64,000 nucleotides of DNA from Streptomyces tateyamensis (GCF_003205575.1 NZ_PYBW01000011.1:92023-156022); one strand, 5' to 3'; shown: positions 28,409-41,552, counted from the first letter of the stretch. Notes: a model not told the origin generated them from the letters alone. Translations and numbers: made by a program.

Positions 28409-29515
28409 GTGACCTCGCCCAGCCCCGCGCCCGCCCTCCCGCTCGACGTGGAGGCGGTCCGCACCCGGGTCGACGCCGCGCTCGCCCGCTTCATGGCCGG
28501 CCAGCACGCCCTGCTCGCCACCATCTCGCCGGACCTGGTGGCCGCCGCCGACGCGCTGCGCGAGTTCCTGCTGGACGGCGGCAAGCGGCTGCGCCCGGCC
28601 TTCTGCTACTGGGGCTGGCGCGGGGCCGGCGGCGCGGCGGACAGCACCGGCATCGTGGACGCGGCCGCCGCCCTGGAGTTGCTGCAGGCCAGCGCCCTGG
28701 TGCACGACGACCTGATGGACCGCAGCGACACCCGGCGCGGCCTGCCCTCGGTGCACCGCCGGTTCGAGGCCCTGCACCGCGACAGCGGCTGGCGCGGCGA
28801 CCGCGAGCAGTACGGGGCCGCGGCCGCGCTGCTGCTCGGCGACCTGCTGCTGATCTGGTGCGACGAGCTGTTCGTGCGCTGCGGGGTGGCGCCGGCCGCG
28901 GTGCTGGCCGCCAAGCCGGTCTTCGACCTGATGCGCACCGAGGTGATGGCCGGGCAGTACCTGGACGTGCTGGAGCCGGTCGCCGGGGACTCCACCGACG
29001 CGCGGGCGCTGGAGCGGGCGCAGACCGTGCTGCACTACAAGTCGGCCAAGTACACCATCGAGCGCCCGCTCCAGGTGGGCGCCCGGCTGGCCGGGGCGAG
29101 CGAGGAACTGGTCGCCGCCTACGGGGAGTTCGGGCTGCCGCTGGGCGAGGCCTTCCAGCTGCGGGACGACCTGCTCGGGGTGTTCGGCGACCCGGCGGTC
29201 ACCGGCAAGCCGGCCGGCGACGACCTGCGCGAGGGCAAGCGCACCCTGCTGGTGGCCCTCGCGCTGCGCGGCCTCGACCCGGCCTCGGCGGCGCTGCTGG
29301 ACCGTCGGCTCGGCGCGCCCGGGCTGACCGCCGAGGAGATCACCGAGCTGAGCGACCTGGTGGCCAAGAGCGGTGCGCCCGAGCAGGTCGAGGAGCGGAT
29401 CGAGCAGCTGATGGACCGTTCGCTGGCCGCGCTGGCCGCCGCCCCGCTGGCGGACGAGACGGCCCGGGCCACGCTGCTCGCGCTGGCCCGGGCCGCCACC
29501 GTGCGTCGTTACTGA
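28409..29515 (+). CDS. Polyprenyl diphosphate synthase (GGPP-synthase type)
   Basis: Head-to-tail prenyltransferase elongating allylic diphosphates with IPP. The GTG at 28409 has a GGAG site 6 bp upstream and is preferred to the GTG at 28391, giving 368 residues. The first aspartate-rich motif [15 protein letters not shown] and second motif [12 protein letters not shown] are both intact, as is GGKRLRP for diphosphate binding. Chain length cannot be read with confidence; GGPP or longer is likely. Its 3' end overlaps the convergent thiE gene by 7 bp. Confidence 0.9.
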   Translation: MTSPSPAPALPLDVEAVRTRVDAALARFMAGQHALLATISPDLVAAADALREFLLDGGKRLRPAFCYWGWRGAGGAADSTGIVDAAAALELLQASALVHDDLMDRSDTRRGLPSVHRRFEALHRDSGWRGDREQYGAAAALLLGDLLLIWCDELFVRCGVAPAAVLAAKPVFDLMRTEVMAGQYLDVLEPVAGDSTDARALERAQTVLHYKSAKYTIERPLQVGARLAGASEELVAAYGEFGLPLGEAFQLRDDLLGVFGDPAVTGKPAGDDLREGKRTLLVALALRGLDPASAALLDRRLGAPGLTAEEITELSDLVAKSGAPEQVEERIEQLMDRSLAALAAAPLADETARATLLALARAATVRRY

Positions 29516-30183
29516 GCCGCCTCGCGCAGCCGGCGGGCCAGCTCGGCCGCCGCCGCGCCCGGGTCCTCGGCCGCGGTGATCGCCCGGACCACCACCACCC
29601 GGGTGGCACCCGCCGCCAGCACCTGGTCCAGGTTGCCCAGGTCGATGCCGCCGATCGCGAACCACGGCCGGTCGCTGTGCTGCCTGGCCGCGTACTCCAC
29701 CAGGCCCAGACCCGGCGCGGGGCGGCCCGGCTTGGTCGGGGTGGGCCAGACCGGACCGGTGCAGAAGTAGTCCACGCCCGGCTCGACGAGCGCCGCGGCC
29801 ACCTCCGACTCGGCGTGGCAGGACCGGCCGATCACCACGTCCTGGCCCAGCACCGCCCGGGCGGCCGGCACCGGCAGGTCGTCCTGGCCCAGGTGCAGCA
29901 CCTGGGGGCGGGCGGCGTGCGCCACGTCCGCCCGGTCGTTGACCGCGAAGAGCTTGCCGTGCCGGGCCGCCGCGTCCGCGAACAGCTCCAGGTACTCGAG
30001 CTCCTGCCTGGCCTCCAGGTTCTTGTCCCGCAGCTGCACGACGTCCACGCCGCCGGCCAGCACCGCGTCCAGGAACTCCGGCAGGTCGCCCTGCTCGCGA
30101 CGGGCGTCGGTGCACAGGTACAGCCTGGCCGCGGCCAGCTGGGCCCGGTACCCGGCGCCGGCGGTCGCCGGGCCGGCCGTCAC
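29509..30183 (-). CDS. thiE: Thiamine-phosphate synthase ThiE
   Basis: Couples the thiazole phosphate and HMP-PP to thiamine phosphate. The GTG at 30183 overlaps the upstream gene in a GTGA junction, giving 224 residues; the longer frame to 30285 is discarded. Motifs include [33 protein letters not shown], the [13 protein letters not shown] phosphate loop, and [10 protein letters not shown]. It lies on the opposite strand from thiO-S-G and is not visibly under the TPP riboswitch. Confidence 0.95.
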   Translation of the reverse strand: MTAGPATAGAGYRAQLAAARLYLCTDARREQGDLPEFLDAVLAGGVDVVQLRDKNLEARQELEYLELFADAAARHGKLFAVNDRADVAHAARPQVLHLGQDDLPVPAARAVLGQDVVIGRSCHAESEVAAALVEPGVDYFCTGPVWPTPTKPGRPAPGLGLVEYAARQHSDRPWFAIGGIDLGNLDQVLAAGATRVVVVRAITAAEDPGAAAAELARRLREAAQ

Positions 30184-30548
30184 AGCGACATCGCCTGGGC
30201 GCGCCGCTTCACCTCGGTGCCGCGGTTCTCCCGCAGCGCCTGGATCGGGCTGCCCGGCAGCGAGGGGTCCTCGGTGAAGAGCCACTCGAGGATCTCCTCG
30301 TCGGTGAACCGGCCGTCCCGCAGCACGGTCAGGGTGCCGGCCAGGTGCTTGACCAGGCCGTCGTCCTCGATGAACGCGGCCGGCACTTGGAGCGCGTTGT
30401 TGGGGCCGCGGCGAACCGCGATCAGCTTGTGGTCCTTGACCATCTGGCGGACCTCGGTGACCTGCACCCCCCAGCGCTCGGAGATGTCGGGCAGGTAGGT
30501 CCAGTCCTTGACCAGGCCTTCGATGGTGGATTCCGTCTCACTACTCAC
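30180..30548 (-). CDS. Rv2175c-like winged-helix DNA-binding protein
   Basis: 122 residues from the GTG at 30548. This is the actinobacterial Rv2175c family: an N-terminal winged-helix domain ([20 protein letters not shown]) followed by a family-specific C-terminal domain ([19 protein letters not shown]). In M. tuberculosis Rv2175c binds DNA and is a substrate of the neighbouring kinase PknL. Here a PASTA kinase lies 3.7 kb away, beyond the thiamine genes. The N-terminal SSETEST segment has Ser/Thr candidates for phosphorylation. thiE overlaps its end. Confidence 0.85.
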   Translation of the reverse strand: MSSETESTIEGLVKDWTYLPDISERWGVQVTEVRQMVKDHKLIAVRRGPNNALQVPAAFIEDDGLVKHLAGTLTVLRDGRFTDEEILEWLFTEDPSLPGSPIQALRENRGTEVKRRAQAMSL

Positions 30549-30567
30549 GGGACCAGCCTGCCATCCT

Positions 30568-31794
30568 TCAGGGCCGCCGCGCACCAACCGCCGATTTCAG
30601 CGGCACCTCGGGGTCCGCGGCCAGCGCCGGGTCGAGCTGCCCGCCCTGGTCGATCAGGCGGCGGGCCTGGGCCAGGTCGCGCGGGCGGTCGACGGTGAGC
30701 AGCGCGGTGAGCACGCCCTCGCGCAGCCACAGCGCGGTCCAGCCGGCCTCCTCGGGGCAGCCGCGCCGGATCAGCTGGTCGCCCGCCCGGTGGCGGCCGG
30801 CGTACTGGACCATGCGGCCGAACTGCTCGGACCAGAAGTACGGGACCGGGTCGTACGGCCGGTCGGCCCCGAGCAGCGCCTGGGCCACCGCGCGGCCCGA
30901 GTGCAGCGCGTGGTCCCAGTGCTGGACGTTGATCCGCTCGCCGAACCGGGCCGAGGGGTAGGAGACGCAGTCGCCGGCCGCGTACACACCCGGCAGCGAG
31001 GTGCGAAGGCGGTCGTCGGTCAGGATCGCTCCGGCGGCGTCCCGGGCGACCGGGCTGCCGGCCAGCCAGTCGGTGTCGGGGCGGGCGCCGATGCCGACCA
31101 CCACCTGGTCGGCGGGCACCGCGGTGCCGTCGGCCAGCCGGACCGCGCCGGGCGCCACCTCGGCGACCCGGGCGCCGAGCAGCAGCCGCACCCCGGCCTC
31201 GGCGTACCAGCGCTGCATCGGCGCGGTCAGCTCGGGCGGCAGTGCGCCGGCCAGCGGGGCCGCGGCCGCCTCCAGGACGGTCACCTCGCAGCCCAGCGCC
31301 CGGGCGGCGGTGGCGGTCTCGGCGCCGATCCAGCCGGCCCCGACGAGCACCAGTCGCTGACCGGGGGTCAGGAGCTGACGCAGTGCCAGGCTGTCGTCGA
31401 GGGTGCGCAGCAGCCGCCCCCGGCCGCCGCCCGCGGCTGCCCCTGCCCCTGCCCCGCCCGTGCCGGGCAGCGGCAGCGCGGTGGCGCCGGTGGCCAGCAC
31501 CAGGTGGTCGTAGGGCAGCTCGCCGGCGTCGGTGGCCAGCACGCCGTCCCCCAGGCCGGTCGCGGTGCGGCCGAGCGCCAGGTCGACGCCCAGCTGCGCC
31601 CAGTCCAGCTCGAAGGCGGTCCGGTCCGCCTTGCCCAGCAGCACGTCCTTGGAGAGCGGCGGCCGGTCGTACGGCAGGTGCTGCTCCGCGCCGACCAGGG
31701 TCACCGACCCCGACCAGCCGCCCTCGCGCAGCGCCACCGCGCACTGCGCCCCGGCCATCCCCGCCCCGACGATCACCACCCGCTCATCAGCCAC
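30568..31794 (-). CDS. NAD(P)/FAD-dependent ferredoxin-reductase-type oxidoreductase
   Basis: Flavoprotein of the rubredoxin/ferredoxin reductase family, 408 residues from the GTG at 31794. The FAD Rossmann motif VVIVGAGMAGAQCAVAL is at the N-terminus. The LPYDRPPLSKDVLLG segment typical of the family follows. The NAD motif is LVGAGWIGAETATAA, and VYAAGDCVSYPSARFG completes the FAD site. Its redox partner is unknown; no ferredoxin or P450 gene is nearby. A -10-like TACAGT lies 6 bp before the start, suggesting a leaderless mRNA. A longer frame to 31842 is possible. Confidence 0.88.
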   Translation of the reverse strand: MADERVVIVGAGMAGAQCAVALREGGWSGSVTLVGAEQHLPYDRPPLSKDVLLGKADRTAFELDWAQLGVDLALGRTATGLGDGVLATDAGELPYDHLVLATGATALPLPGTGGAGAGAAAGGGRGRLLRTLDDSLALRQLLTPGQRLVLVGAGWIGAETATAARALGCEVTVLEAAAAPLAGALPPELTAPMQRWYAEAGVRLLLGARVAEVAPGAVRLADGTAVPADQVVVGIGARPDTDWLAGSPVARDAAGAILTDDRLRTSLPGVYAAGDCVSYPSARFGERINVQHWDHALHSGRAVAQALLGADRPYDPVPYFWSEQFGRMVQYAGRHRAGDQLIRRGCPEEAGWTALWLREGVLTALLTVDRPRDLAQARRLIDQGGQLDPALAADPEVPLKSAVGARRP

Positions 31795-31800
31795 CGGCCC

Positions 31801-31806
31801 ACTGTA
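31801..31806 (-). promoter_or_regulatory. -10 element for leaderless oxidoreductase gene
   Basis: TACAGT on the minus strand, 6 bp before the GTG at 31794. No ribosome site lies between them. Confidence 0.4.
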
Positions 31807-31874
31807 GCGGTGGGTGTCCCACCCCATGGGCGGTTGCTTCAAGCCGGTCCGGGACCGGAGTTAGGGTGGGGTCA

Positions 31875-31967
31875 TCCTCACGGGAGCCCGGCGCACCGGG
31901 CTGAGAGGCAGGCTGCGACGGCCTGCGACCGTCCGAACCTGATCCGGGTCATTCCGGCGAAGGGAGA
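31875..31967 (+). ncRNA. TPP riboswitch (THI element)
   Basis: Thiamine pyrophosphate-sensing RNA controlling thiO-thiS-thiG. The conserved pyrimidine-sensor strand GGGCTGAGAGG is at about 31898-31908, opening strand CACGGGAGCCC at 31879-31889. The pyrophosphate-side sequence ACCTGATCCGGGTCATTCCGGCGAAGGGAG, of which GAACCTGATCCGGGT (31935-31949) is the hallmark, runs to 31965. The last part contains the ribosome-binding GGGAG, so ligand binding probably hides the thiO start. A -10-like TAGGGT lies at 31862-31867. Confidence 0.95.
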
Positions 31968-31976
31968 ACCGTTCTC

Positions 31977-33125
31977 TTGTCACGCTCCGATGCGGACGTC
32001 CTGGTGGTGGGCGGCGGCCTGATCGGCCTCGCCGTCGCCTGGCGCAGCGCCGGTCGCGGCCTGCGGGTGGCCGTGGTCGACCCGGACCCGGGCCACGGCG
32101 CCGGCCAGGTGGCGGCCGGCATGCTCGCCCCCGTCACCGAGCTGCAGTACGGCGAGGAGCCGCTGCTCCGGCTGGGCCTGGCCTCCAACGCCCGCTACGC
32201 CGGCTTCGCGGCCGAGCTGGAGGCCGCGAGCGGTCTGCCGACCGGCTACCGCGCCACCGGCACGCTGGCCGTCGCCCTGGACGCCGACGACAAGGCCGAG
32301 CTGAGCGAGCTGCACGCCTTCCACCGGCGCCTGGGCCTGGACTCGACCTGGCTCACCGGCCGCGAGGCCCGCAGGCTCGAACCGATGCTGGCCCCGGGCA
32401 TCCGCGGCGGCCTGCACGTGGCCGACGACCACCAGGTGGACGGCCGCCGGCTGCTGGCCGCCCTGCTGCGCGCCTGCGCGCACGCGGGCGTCACCGTGCA
32501 CCGGGGCACCGCCGCCGAGCTGCTGGTCGAGCACGACCGCGCCACCGGCGTGCGGCTGAGCACCGGCGAGCTGCTGACGGCCGGTCGGACCGTGCTCGCG
32601 GCCGGCTGCCACAGCCACCTGCTGCCCGGTCTGCCGGACGGGGTGCTGCCGCCGGTGCGCCCGGTCAAGGGCCAGATCCTGCGGCTGCGGATCCCGCCGG
32701 CCTACCGCCCGTTCCTGAGCCGCAACGTCCGCGCGGTGGTCCGCGGCAGCCACCTCTACCTGGTGCCGCGCGCGGACGGCGAGCTGGTGATCGGCGCGAC
32801 CAGCGAGGAGCAGGGCTACGACACCACGGTGACCGCCGGCGGCGTCTACGAGCTGCTGCGCGACGCGCACGAGCTGGTCCCCGGGATCACCGAGCTGCCG
32901 CTGGTGGAGACCGGTGCCGGCCTGCGCCCGGGCTCGCCGGACAACGCCCCGCTGCTCGGCCCGACCGCGCTGCCCGGCCTGGTCGCCGCCACCGGCCACT
33001 ACCGCAACGGCGTGCTGCTCACCCCGGTCACCGCCGACCTGCTCGCCGACTACCTGGCCACCGGCGCCGTCCCCGCCCTCGCCGCCCCCTTCTCCCCCAG
33101 CCGCTTCGTCCGGAGCCCCGCATGA
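31977..33125 (+). CDS. thiO: Glycine oxidase ThiO
   Basis: FAD enzyme making dehydroglycine for thiazole formation. The 382 residues start at a TTG (31977) about 10 bp after the riboswitch-embedded GGGAG. The FAD motif VLVVGGGLIGLAVAWRSAG is at the N-terminus, followed by VAAGMLAPVTELQYGEEPL. The C-terminal FAD loop is TGHYRNGVLLTPVTADL. A weak TTG start behind a riboswitch fits tight control. The thiS ATG overlaps its stop. Confidence 0.94.
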   Translation: MSRSDADVLVVGGGLIGLAVAWRSAGRGLRVAVVDPDPGHGAGQVAAGMLAPVTELQYGEEPLLRLGLASNARYAGFAAELEAASGLPTGYRATGTLAVALDADDKAELSELHAFHRRLGLDSTWLTGREARRLEPMLAPGIRGGLHVADDHQVDGRRLLAALLRACAHAGVTVHRGTAAELLVEHDRATGVRLSTGELLTAGRTVLAAGCHSHLLPGLPDGVLPPVRPVKGQILRLRIPPAYRPFLSRNVRAVVRGSHLYLVPRADGELVIGATSEEQGYDTTVTAGGVYELLRDAHELVPGITELPLVETGAGLRPGSPDNAPLLGPTALPGLVAATGHYRNGVLLTPVTADLLADYLATGAVPALAAPFSPSRFVRSPA

Positions 33126-33331
33126 ACCAGATCCCCCTGACCGTCAACGGCGAGCCGCGCGAGCTCGCCGGGCCCGCCACCCTGGCCGAGCTGGTCGCCG
33201 AGCTGACCGGCGCCCGCGCCGGGGTGGCCGCCGCGGTCAACGAGGCCGTGGTGCCGCGCGGCGCCTGGCCGACCACCCCGCTCGCGGCCGGCGACCGGGT
33301 GGAGATCCTCACCGCGGTCCAGGGGGGCTGA
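33122..33331 (+). CDS. thiS: Sulfur carrier protein ThiS
   Basis: Ubiquitin-fold sulfur carrier, 69 residues, ending in the required Gly-Gly (ILTAVQGG) that is converted to a thiocarboxylate. The ATG at 33122 overlaps the thiO stop (ATGA). It delivers sulfur to ThiG, whose gene starts 3 bp after it. Confidence 0.95.
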   Translation: MNQIPLTVNGEPRELAGPATLAELVAELTGARAGVAAAVNEAVVPRGAWPTTPLAAGDRVEILTAVQGG

Positions 33332-34132
<801 letters not shown>

Positions 34133-34218
34133 CGCCCCGTGGGACGGGCGGCGCGGCGGACCGGGACGGGGTACCGAACCAGGACGTACGTGTCACCCAA
34201 CCGTGCCCTGGCCGCCCC

Positions 34219-34224
34219 TACACT
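34219..34224 (+). promoter_or_regulatory. -10 element for leaderless PASTA kinase gene
   Basis: TACACT lies 6 bp before the GTG at 34231. There is no ribosome site between, so the mRNA probably starts at the initiation codon. No clear -35 is visible. Confidence 0.45.
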
Positions 34225-34230
34225 CCTACG

Positions 34231-36165
34231 GTGGACACGACGTTGAACGACCCCCTGATCGGAGCGCTGCTCGACGGCCGGTACCGGGTCGAGGAGCGGA
34301 TCGCGGTCGGCGGCATGGCCACCGTGTACCGCGGCACCGACACCCGGCTGGACCGGGCGCTGGCGCTCAAGGTGATGCACCAGGCGCTGGCCGGCGACGA
34401 CGGGTTCACCGAGCGCTTCATCCGCGAGGCCAAGGCGGTGGCCCGGCTCTCGCACCCCAACGTGGTCAACGTGTTCGACCAGGGCGCGGACGGCGGCGTG
34501 GTCTTCCTCGCCATGGAGTACGTGCCCGGGCGCACCCTGCGCGACCTGCTCGACGACCGCGGCGCGCTCTCGGTGCGGGCCGCCCTGGACGTGCTGGAGC
34601 CGGTGCTGGCCGCGCTCGGTGCCGCGCACCGGGCCGGCCTGGTGCACCGGGACGTCAAGCCGGAGAACGTGCTGATCACCGACGGCGGCCTGGTCAAGGT
34701 GGCCGACTTCGGCCTGGTCCGCCAGCTCACCGGCGCCTCGGTGACCGACACCACCACGCCCGGTCAGATCATGGGCACCGTCTCCTACCTGGCGCCGGAG
34801 CAGATCCAGCCGCAGGACGGCACCGACCAGCGGGTGGACGTCTACGCGGCCGGCATCATGCTGTACGAGCTGCTGACCGGCAGCAAGCCCTACGTGGGCG
34901 AGAACCCGCTGCAGGTGATCTACCGTCACCTCAACGAGGACGTGCCCGCCCCCTCGCTCACCGTGCCCGGCCTGCCGCCGGAGCTGGACGCGATAGTGCG
35001 CGCCGCGACCGCCCGGGCGCCGCTGGCCCGCCCGTGGGACGCGGTCGAACTGCTGGCCACCCTGCAGCGGGTGCGCCGTCAGCTGACCCCGGCCCAACTG
35101 GACGTGGAGCCGCCGGCCGCCACCCGCCCGACCCCGCGGTTCGGCAGCAGCGAGCCGACCTCGGTGCTGTCCGTCCCGCCGGAGCGGACCAGCGTGCTGC
35201 AGCAGCCGCTGCTGCCGCCGGTGCGCCCGTACCACGAGGTGGAGCCGCCCGCGCCGGCGCGCCCGCCCCGGGCCAAGCGGTCCCCGCGGTCCCGGCGCGG
35301 CCTGGTCTGGGGCGTGGTGCTGGCGGTGCTCGCCGCCGTGGTGGCCACCACCAGCTACCTGCTCTCGGGGGCCGTCTACACCACCGTGCCCGGCGTGCTC
35401 GGGCAGACCAGGCAGCAGGCCCAGACGACGCTGGACGGGGTCGGGCTGACCGGCCACTTCGTGCAGGCGTTCAGCGAGACGGTGCCGGCCGGGCAGGTGG
35501 TCGCCACCGATCCGGCGGTGGGTCAGAAGGTGCAGAAGAGCGACGGGGTGAAGGTCACCGTCTCCAAGGGCCCGGAGCGGATCGCGGTGCCGGACCTGGC
35601 CGGCAAGCCGCTCGACCAGGCCCGCGCGGCGCTGGGTGCGGCCCGGCTGACCCCGGGCACCACCACCGAGGACTTCAGCGCGAGCGTGCCGCAGGGCTCG
35701 GTGATCTCCAGCTCGCCCGCCGCCGGCCAGGCGCTGGCGCCGAACGCGCCGGTGGCGCTGGTGGTCTCCAAGGGCGCGGCCCCGGTGCCGGTGCCGGACG
35801 TCACCGGCAAGCCGATCGACCAGGCGCAGTCGCTGCTGACCGGTGCGGGCTTCAAGGTGGCGCTGGCCACCGACCAGGCCTACTCGGACAGCGCGCCGGC
35901 CGGTGCGGTCGCCTCCCAGGACGTGAGCGGCACCGCCGCGCCCGGCAGCACCGTGACGCTGACCGTCTCCAAGGGCCCGCAGCCCGTCCAGGTGCCGAGC
36001 GTGACCGGGATGAACGAGACGGACGCCACCAAGGCGCTGACCGCGGCCGGGTTCAAGGTGAAGAGCACCGGGCTGAACTTCTTCGGCCTCAGCTCGGTCT
36101 CCGGCCAGAGCCCGCAGGCCGGGTCGACGGCGCCGAAGGGCAGCACGGTCACCATCAGGTTCTGA
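34231..36165 (+). CDS. PASTA-domain serine/threonine protein kinase (PknB/PknL type)
   Basis: Membrane receptor kinase sensing wall fragments or lipid II. 644 residues from the GTG at 34231. The Hanks-type kinase domain (about 18-280) has glycine loop IAVGGMATVYRG, catalytic lysine K47, HRDVKPEN with D141, and DFGLV. A Pro-rich juxtamembrane linker leads to one membrane helix (about 357-379). Four extracellular PASTA repeats follow, beginning near 382, 449, 517 and 584. The longer frame upstream of 34231 is a shadow over thiS/thiG. In mycobacteria pknL neighbours Rv2175c; here the homologue lies 3.7 kb away. Confidence 0.95.
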   Translation: MDTTLNDPLIGALLDGRYRVEERIAVGGMATVYRGTDTRLDRALALKVMHQALAGDDGFTERFIREAKAVARLSHPNVVNVFDQGADGGVVFLAMEYVPGRTLRDLLDDRGALSVRAALDVLEPVLAALGAAHRAGLVHRDVKPENVLITDGGLVKVADFGLVRQLTGASVTDTTTPGQIMGTVSYLAPEQIQPQDGTDQRVDVYAAGIMLYELLTGSKPYVGENPLQVIYRHLNEDVPAPSLTVPGLPPELDAIVRAATARAPLARPWDAVELLATLQRVRRQLTPAQLDVEPPAATRPTPRFGSSEPTSVLSVPPERTSVLQQPLLPPVRPYHEVEPPAPARPPRAKRSPRSRRGLVWGVVLAVLAAVVATTSYLLSGAVYTTVPGVLGQTRQQAQTTLDGVGLTGHFVQAFSETVPAGQVVATDPAVGQKVQKSDGVKVTVSKGPERIAVPDLAGKPLDQARAALGAARLTPGTTTEDFSASVPQGSVISSSPAAGQALAPNAPVALVVSKGAAPVPVPDVTGKPIDQAQSLLTGAGFKVALATDQAYSDSAPAGAVASQDVSGTAAPGSTVTLTVSKGPQPVQVPSVTGMNETDATKALTAAGFKVKSTGLNFFGLSSVSGQSPQAGSTAPKGSTVTIRF

Positions 36166-36177
36166 GGCCCTGGGCGC

Positions 36178-36807
36178 CTAGCTGAGCGGCCCGTCGCCGG
36201 GCTCCTCCTGGTAGGAGTAGCGCTGCTCCTGCCACGGGTCGGCGCGGTTGTGGTAGCCGCGCTCCTCCCAGAAGCCGCGCCGGTCGGCGGTCATGTACTC
36301 CACCGCGCGCACCCACTTGGGGCCCTTCCAGGCGTACCGCCCGGGGACCACCAGGCGGACCGGGAAGCCGTGCTCCAGGGTGAGCGGCTCGCCGTCGTGG
36401 TGGGTGGCGAAGACGGTGCTCGGGTCCGCGAAGACGGCCAGCGGGAGGTTGGCGCTGTAGCCGTACTCGGCCCAGACCATCACGTGGGTGGTCCCGGGGT
36501 CGGGCGGCACCAGGTCGAGCAGGGTGGCCGCGGCGATCCCGCTCCACTCGGCGTCCAGCATGGAGAACCGGGTCACGCAGTGCAGGTCGACCCGCACCGT
36601 GGTGCGCGGCAGCCGGTGGAAGCCCTCGTGGTCCCAGCTGTGCTTGTCGCCCGAGGCGGTGGCACCGAACACCTGGAGGTCCCAGCTGAGTGGTTTGAAC
36701 CGGGGCACCGGCCCGTAGTGCAGCACCGGCCAGCCGCGCTGCAGCCGCTGGCCCGGAGGGAGCCTGGGGTCCGACTGACCTGCTGCTGCTTCCGCGGACT
36801 GACCCAT
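36178..36807 (-). CDS. Sulfite-oxidase-like molybdopterin-binding protein
   Basis: 209 residues from the ATG at 36807, with the oxidoreductase molybdopterin-binding fold. The DLHCVTRFSMLDAEWSGI segment (about 78-95) holds the cysteine expected to ligate molybdenum. HGFPVRLVVPGRYAWKGPKWV is the conserved cofactor-phosphate loop, of which RLVVPGRYAWKGPKW is most conserved. The fold core is complete but there is no signal peptide, heme domain or dimerisation domain, so it is a short cytoplasmic member. The substrate is unknown. It is convergent with the kinase gene. Confidence 0.88.
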   Translation of the reverse strand: MGQSAEAAAGQSDPRLPPGQRLQRGWPVLHYGPVPRFKPLSWDLQVFGATASGDKHSWDHEGFHRLPRTTVRVDLHCVTRFSMLDAEWSGIAAATLLDLVPPDPGTTHVMVWAEYGYSANLPLAVFADPSTVFATHHDGEPLTLEHGFPVRLVVPGRYAWKGPKWVRAVEYMTADRRGFWEERGYHNRADPWQEQRYSYQEEPGDGPLS

Positions 36808-36895
36808 GGCTCCATGGTGACAGACGGCGGGCAGCGCTCGGTGCACGCCCCACGGGAGGCCTGCGCGCCCCCCGAATGCCCCAGTCGCCAGTAAA

Positions 36896-36908
36896 TCGGT
36901 CAAACCGA
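36896..36908. promoter_or_regulatory. Operator-like palindrome upstream of bfr
   Basis: TCGGT-CAA-ACCGA, a perfect 13-bp inverted repeat in the bfr/molybdoprotein divergent gap, in a locally AT-richer stretch. The binding protein is unknown. Confidence 0.35.
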
Positions 36909-37008
36909 CACATAAACGAGTGAGTGTGAACTTACTGGAAATATCACCCGTTGCGGTGCCAGGATGCGTCCAACCAGAGCGTCCAGCCAGCCAAGGAAGG
37001 CATCCGCC

Positions 37009-37491
37009 ATGAAGGGCGACCCCGAGGTCATCGAGTTCCTCAACGAGCAGCTCACCGCCGAACTGACCGCGATCAACCAGTACTTCCTGCACGCGAAGAT
37101 GCAGGAGAACTTCGGCTGGACCAAGCTCGCCAAGTACACCCGGCACGAGTCCTTCGACGAGATGAAGCACGCCGAGGCGCTCACCGACCGGATCCTGCTG
37201 CTCGACGGACTGCCCAACTACCAGCGGCTGTTCCACGTCCGGATCGGGCAGACGGTCAAGGAGATGTTCGAGGCCGACCGGCAGGTGGAGGTCGAGGCGA
37301 TCGACCGGCTGCGCCGCGGCATCGTGGTGATGCGGGCCAAGAACGACATCACCTCGGCCAACCTCTTCGAGTCGATCCTGGCCGACGAGGAGAACCACAT
37401 CGACTACCTGGACACCCAGTTGGAGCTGGTCGAGCGCCTGGGCGAGCCGCTCTACCTGTCCACCCTGATCGAGCAGCCCGAGGAGAGCTGA
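37009..37491 (+). CDS. bfr: Bacterioferritin
   Basis: 24-subunit iron-storage protein. The 160 residues start at the ATG at 37009 behind an AAGGAAGG site. Ferroxidase ligands E18, E51 and H54 and the residue Y25 are in place (NEQLTAELTAINQYF, FDEMKHAE). M52 is the heme-binding methionine of true bacterioferritins. The second ferroxidase pair is in FESILADEENHIDYL. The bfd gene is convergent, 15 bp away, giving an iron storage and release pair. Confidence 0.97.
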   Translation: MKGDPEVIEFLNEQLTAELTAINQYFLHAKMQENFGWTKLAKYTRHESFDEMKHAEALTDRILLLDGLPNYQRLFHVRIGQTVKEMFEADRQVEVEAIDRLRRGIVVMRAKNDITSANLFESILADEENHIDYLDTQLELVERLGEPLYLSTLIEQPEES

Positions 37492-37506
37492 GCCCGGACG
37501 GCCCGG

Positions 37507-37779
37507 TCAGGCCACCCGGCGGCCCGGCACCAGCGGCGCGGGCGCGTTGCGCTCAGCGGTGAGCTCCGGATCGGCCAGCCCCAGCTTGGCGGCCAGCCGC
37601 GCGGTGGGGCACGGTCGGCCACCGTGTTCCCCCAGCAGCGCCTGGATCCGCCGCACGCAGGACCCGCAGTCGGTCCCGGCCTTGCAGCCCTGGGCTATCC
37701 GGCGCGGGGAGTCGGCACCCGCGTCGATCGCCTGCTTGACCTGGTCCTCGGTGACCGCATGGCACATGCACACGTACAT
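37507..37779 (-). CDS. bfd: Bacterioferritin-associated ferredoxin
   Basis: Small [2Fe-2S] protein that reduces bacterioferritin cores to release iron. The 90 residues have the BFD-fold ligands C4, C6, C38 and C41 (MYVCMCHAV, GTDCGSC). The C-terminal 35 residues beyond the core are extra, as in other actinobacterial members. An iron box lies about 50 bp upstream, predicting repression when iron is plentiful. Confidence 0.94.
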   Translation of the reverse strand: MYVCMCHAVTEDQVKQAIDAGADSPRRIAQGCKAGTDCGSCVRRIQALLGEHGGRPCPTARLAAKLGLADPELTAERNAPAPLVPGRRVA

Positions 37780-37826
37780 CGCGGTCTCTCCCGGGTGGTG
37801 CGGGGGCTCGGAAGCCCGGCGAGCAT

Positions 37827-37845
37827 TCAGCTAAGCCTTACCTTA
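37827..37845 (-). promoter_or_regulatory. Iron box (DmdR/IdeR operator) upstream of bfd
   Basis: On the minus strand the 19-mer TAAGGTAAGGCTTAGCTGA matches the consensus TTAGGTTAGGCTAACCTAA at 14 of 19 positions by my count. It lies 48-66 bp before the bfd start, where it would overlap the promoter. Confidence 0.75.
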
Positions 37846-37865
37846 CCTGGAAGCCCGGAAACGCA

Positions 37866-37900
37866 GAAGACCCTGCTCCGCGGTACGGAGCAGGGTCTTC
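37866..37900 (-). terminator. Terminator after DAHP synthase gene
   Basis: A 15-bp perfect stem with loop CGGTA, 22 bp after the DAHP synthase stop on the minus strand. It separates that gene from the bfd promoter. Confidence 0.9.
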
Positions 37901-37922
37901 GTCACACTCGGGCCGGTCCGCC

Positions 37923-41509
<3,587 letters not shown>

Positions 41510-41519
41510 CCCACCGGCC

Positions 41520-41552
41520 GGACGGGGACCGACCGACCGTCAGTCCCCGTCC
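41520..41552. terminator. Bidirectional terminator overlapping response-regulator 3' end
   Basis: A 10-bp stem GGACGGGGAC/GTCCCCGTCC with a 13-nt loop lies between the convergent trpE and response-regulator genes. Its right arm encodes the last codons of the response regulator, so coding and termination signals overlap. Confidence 0.75.
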
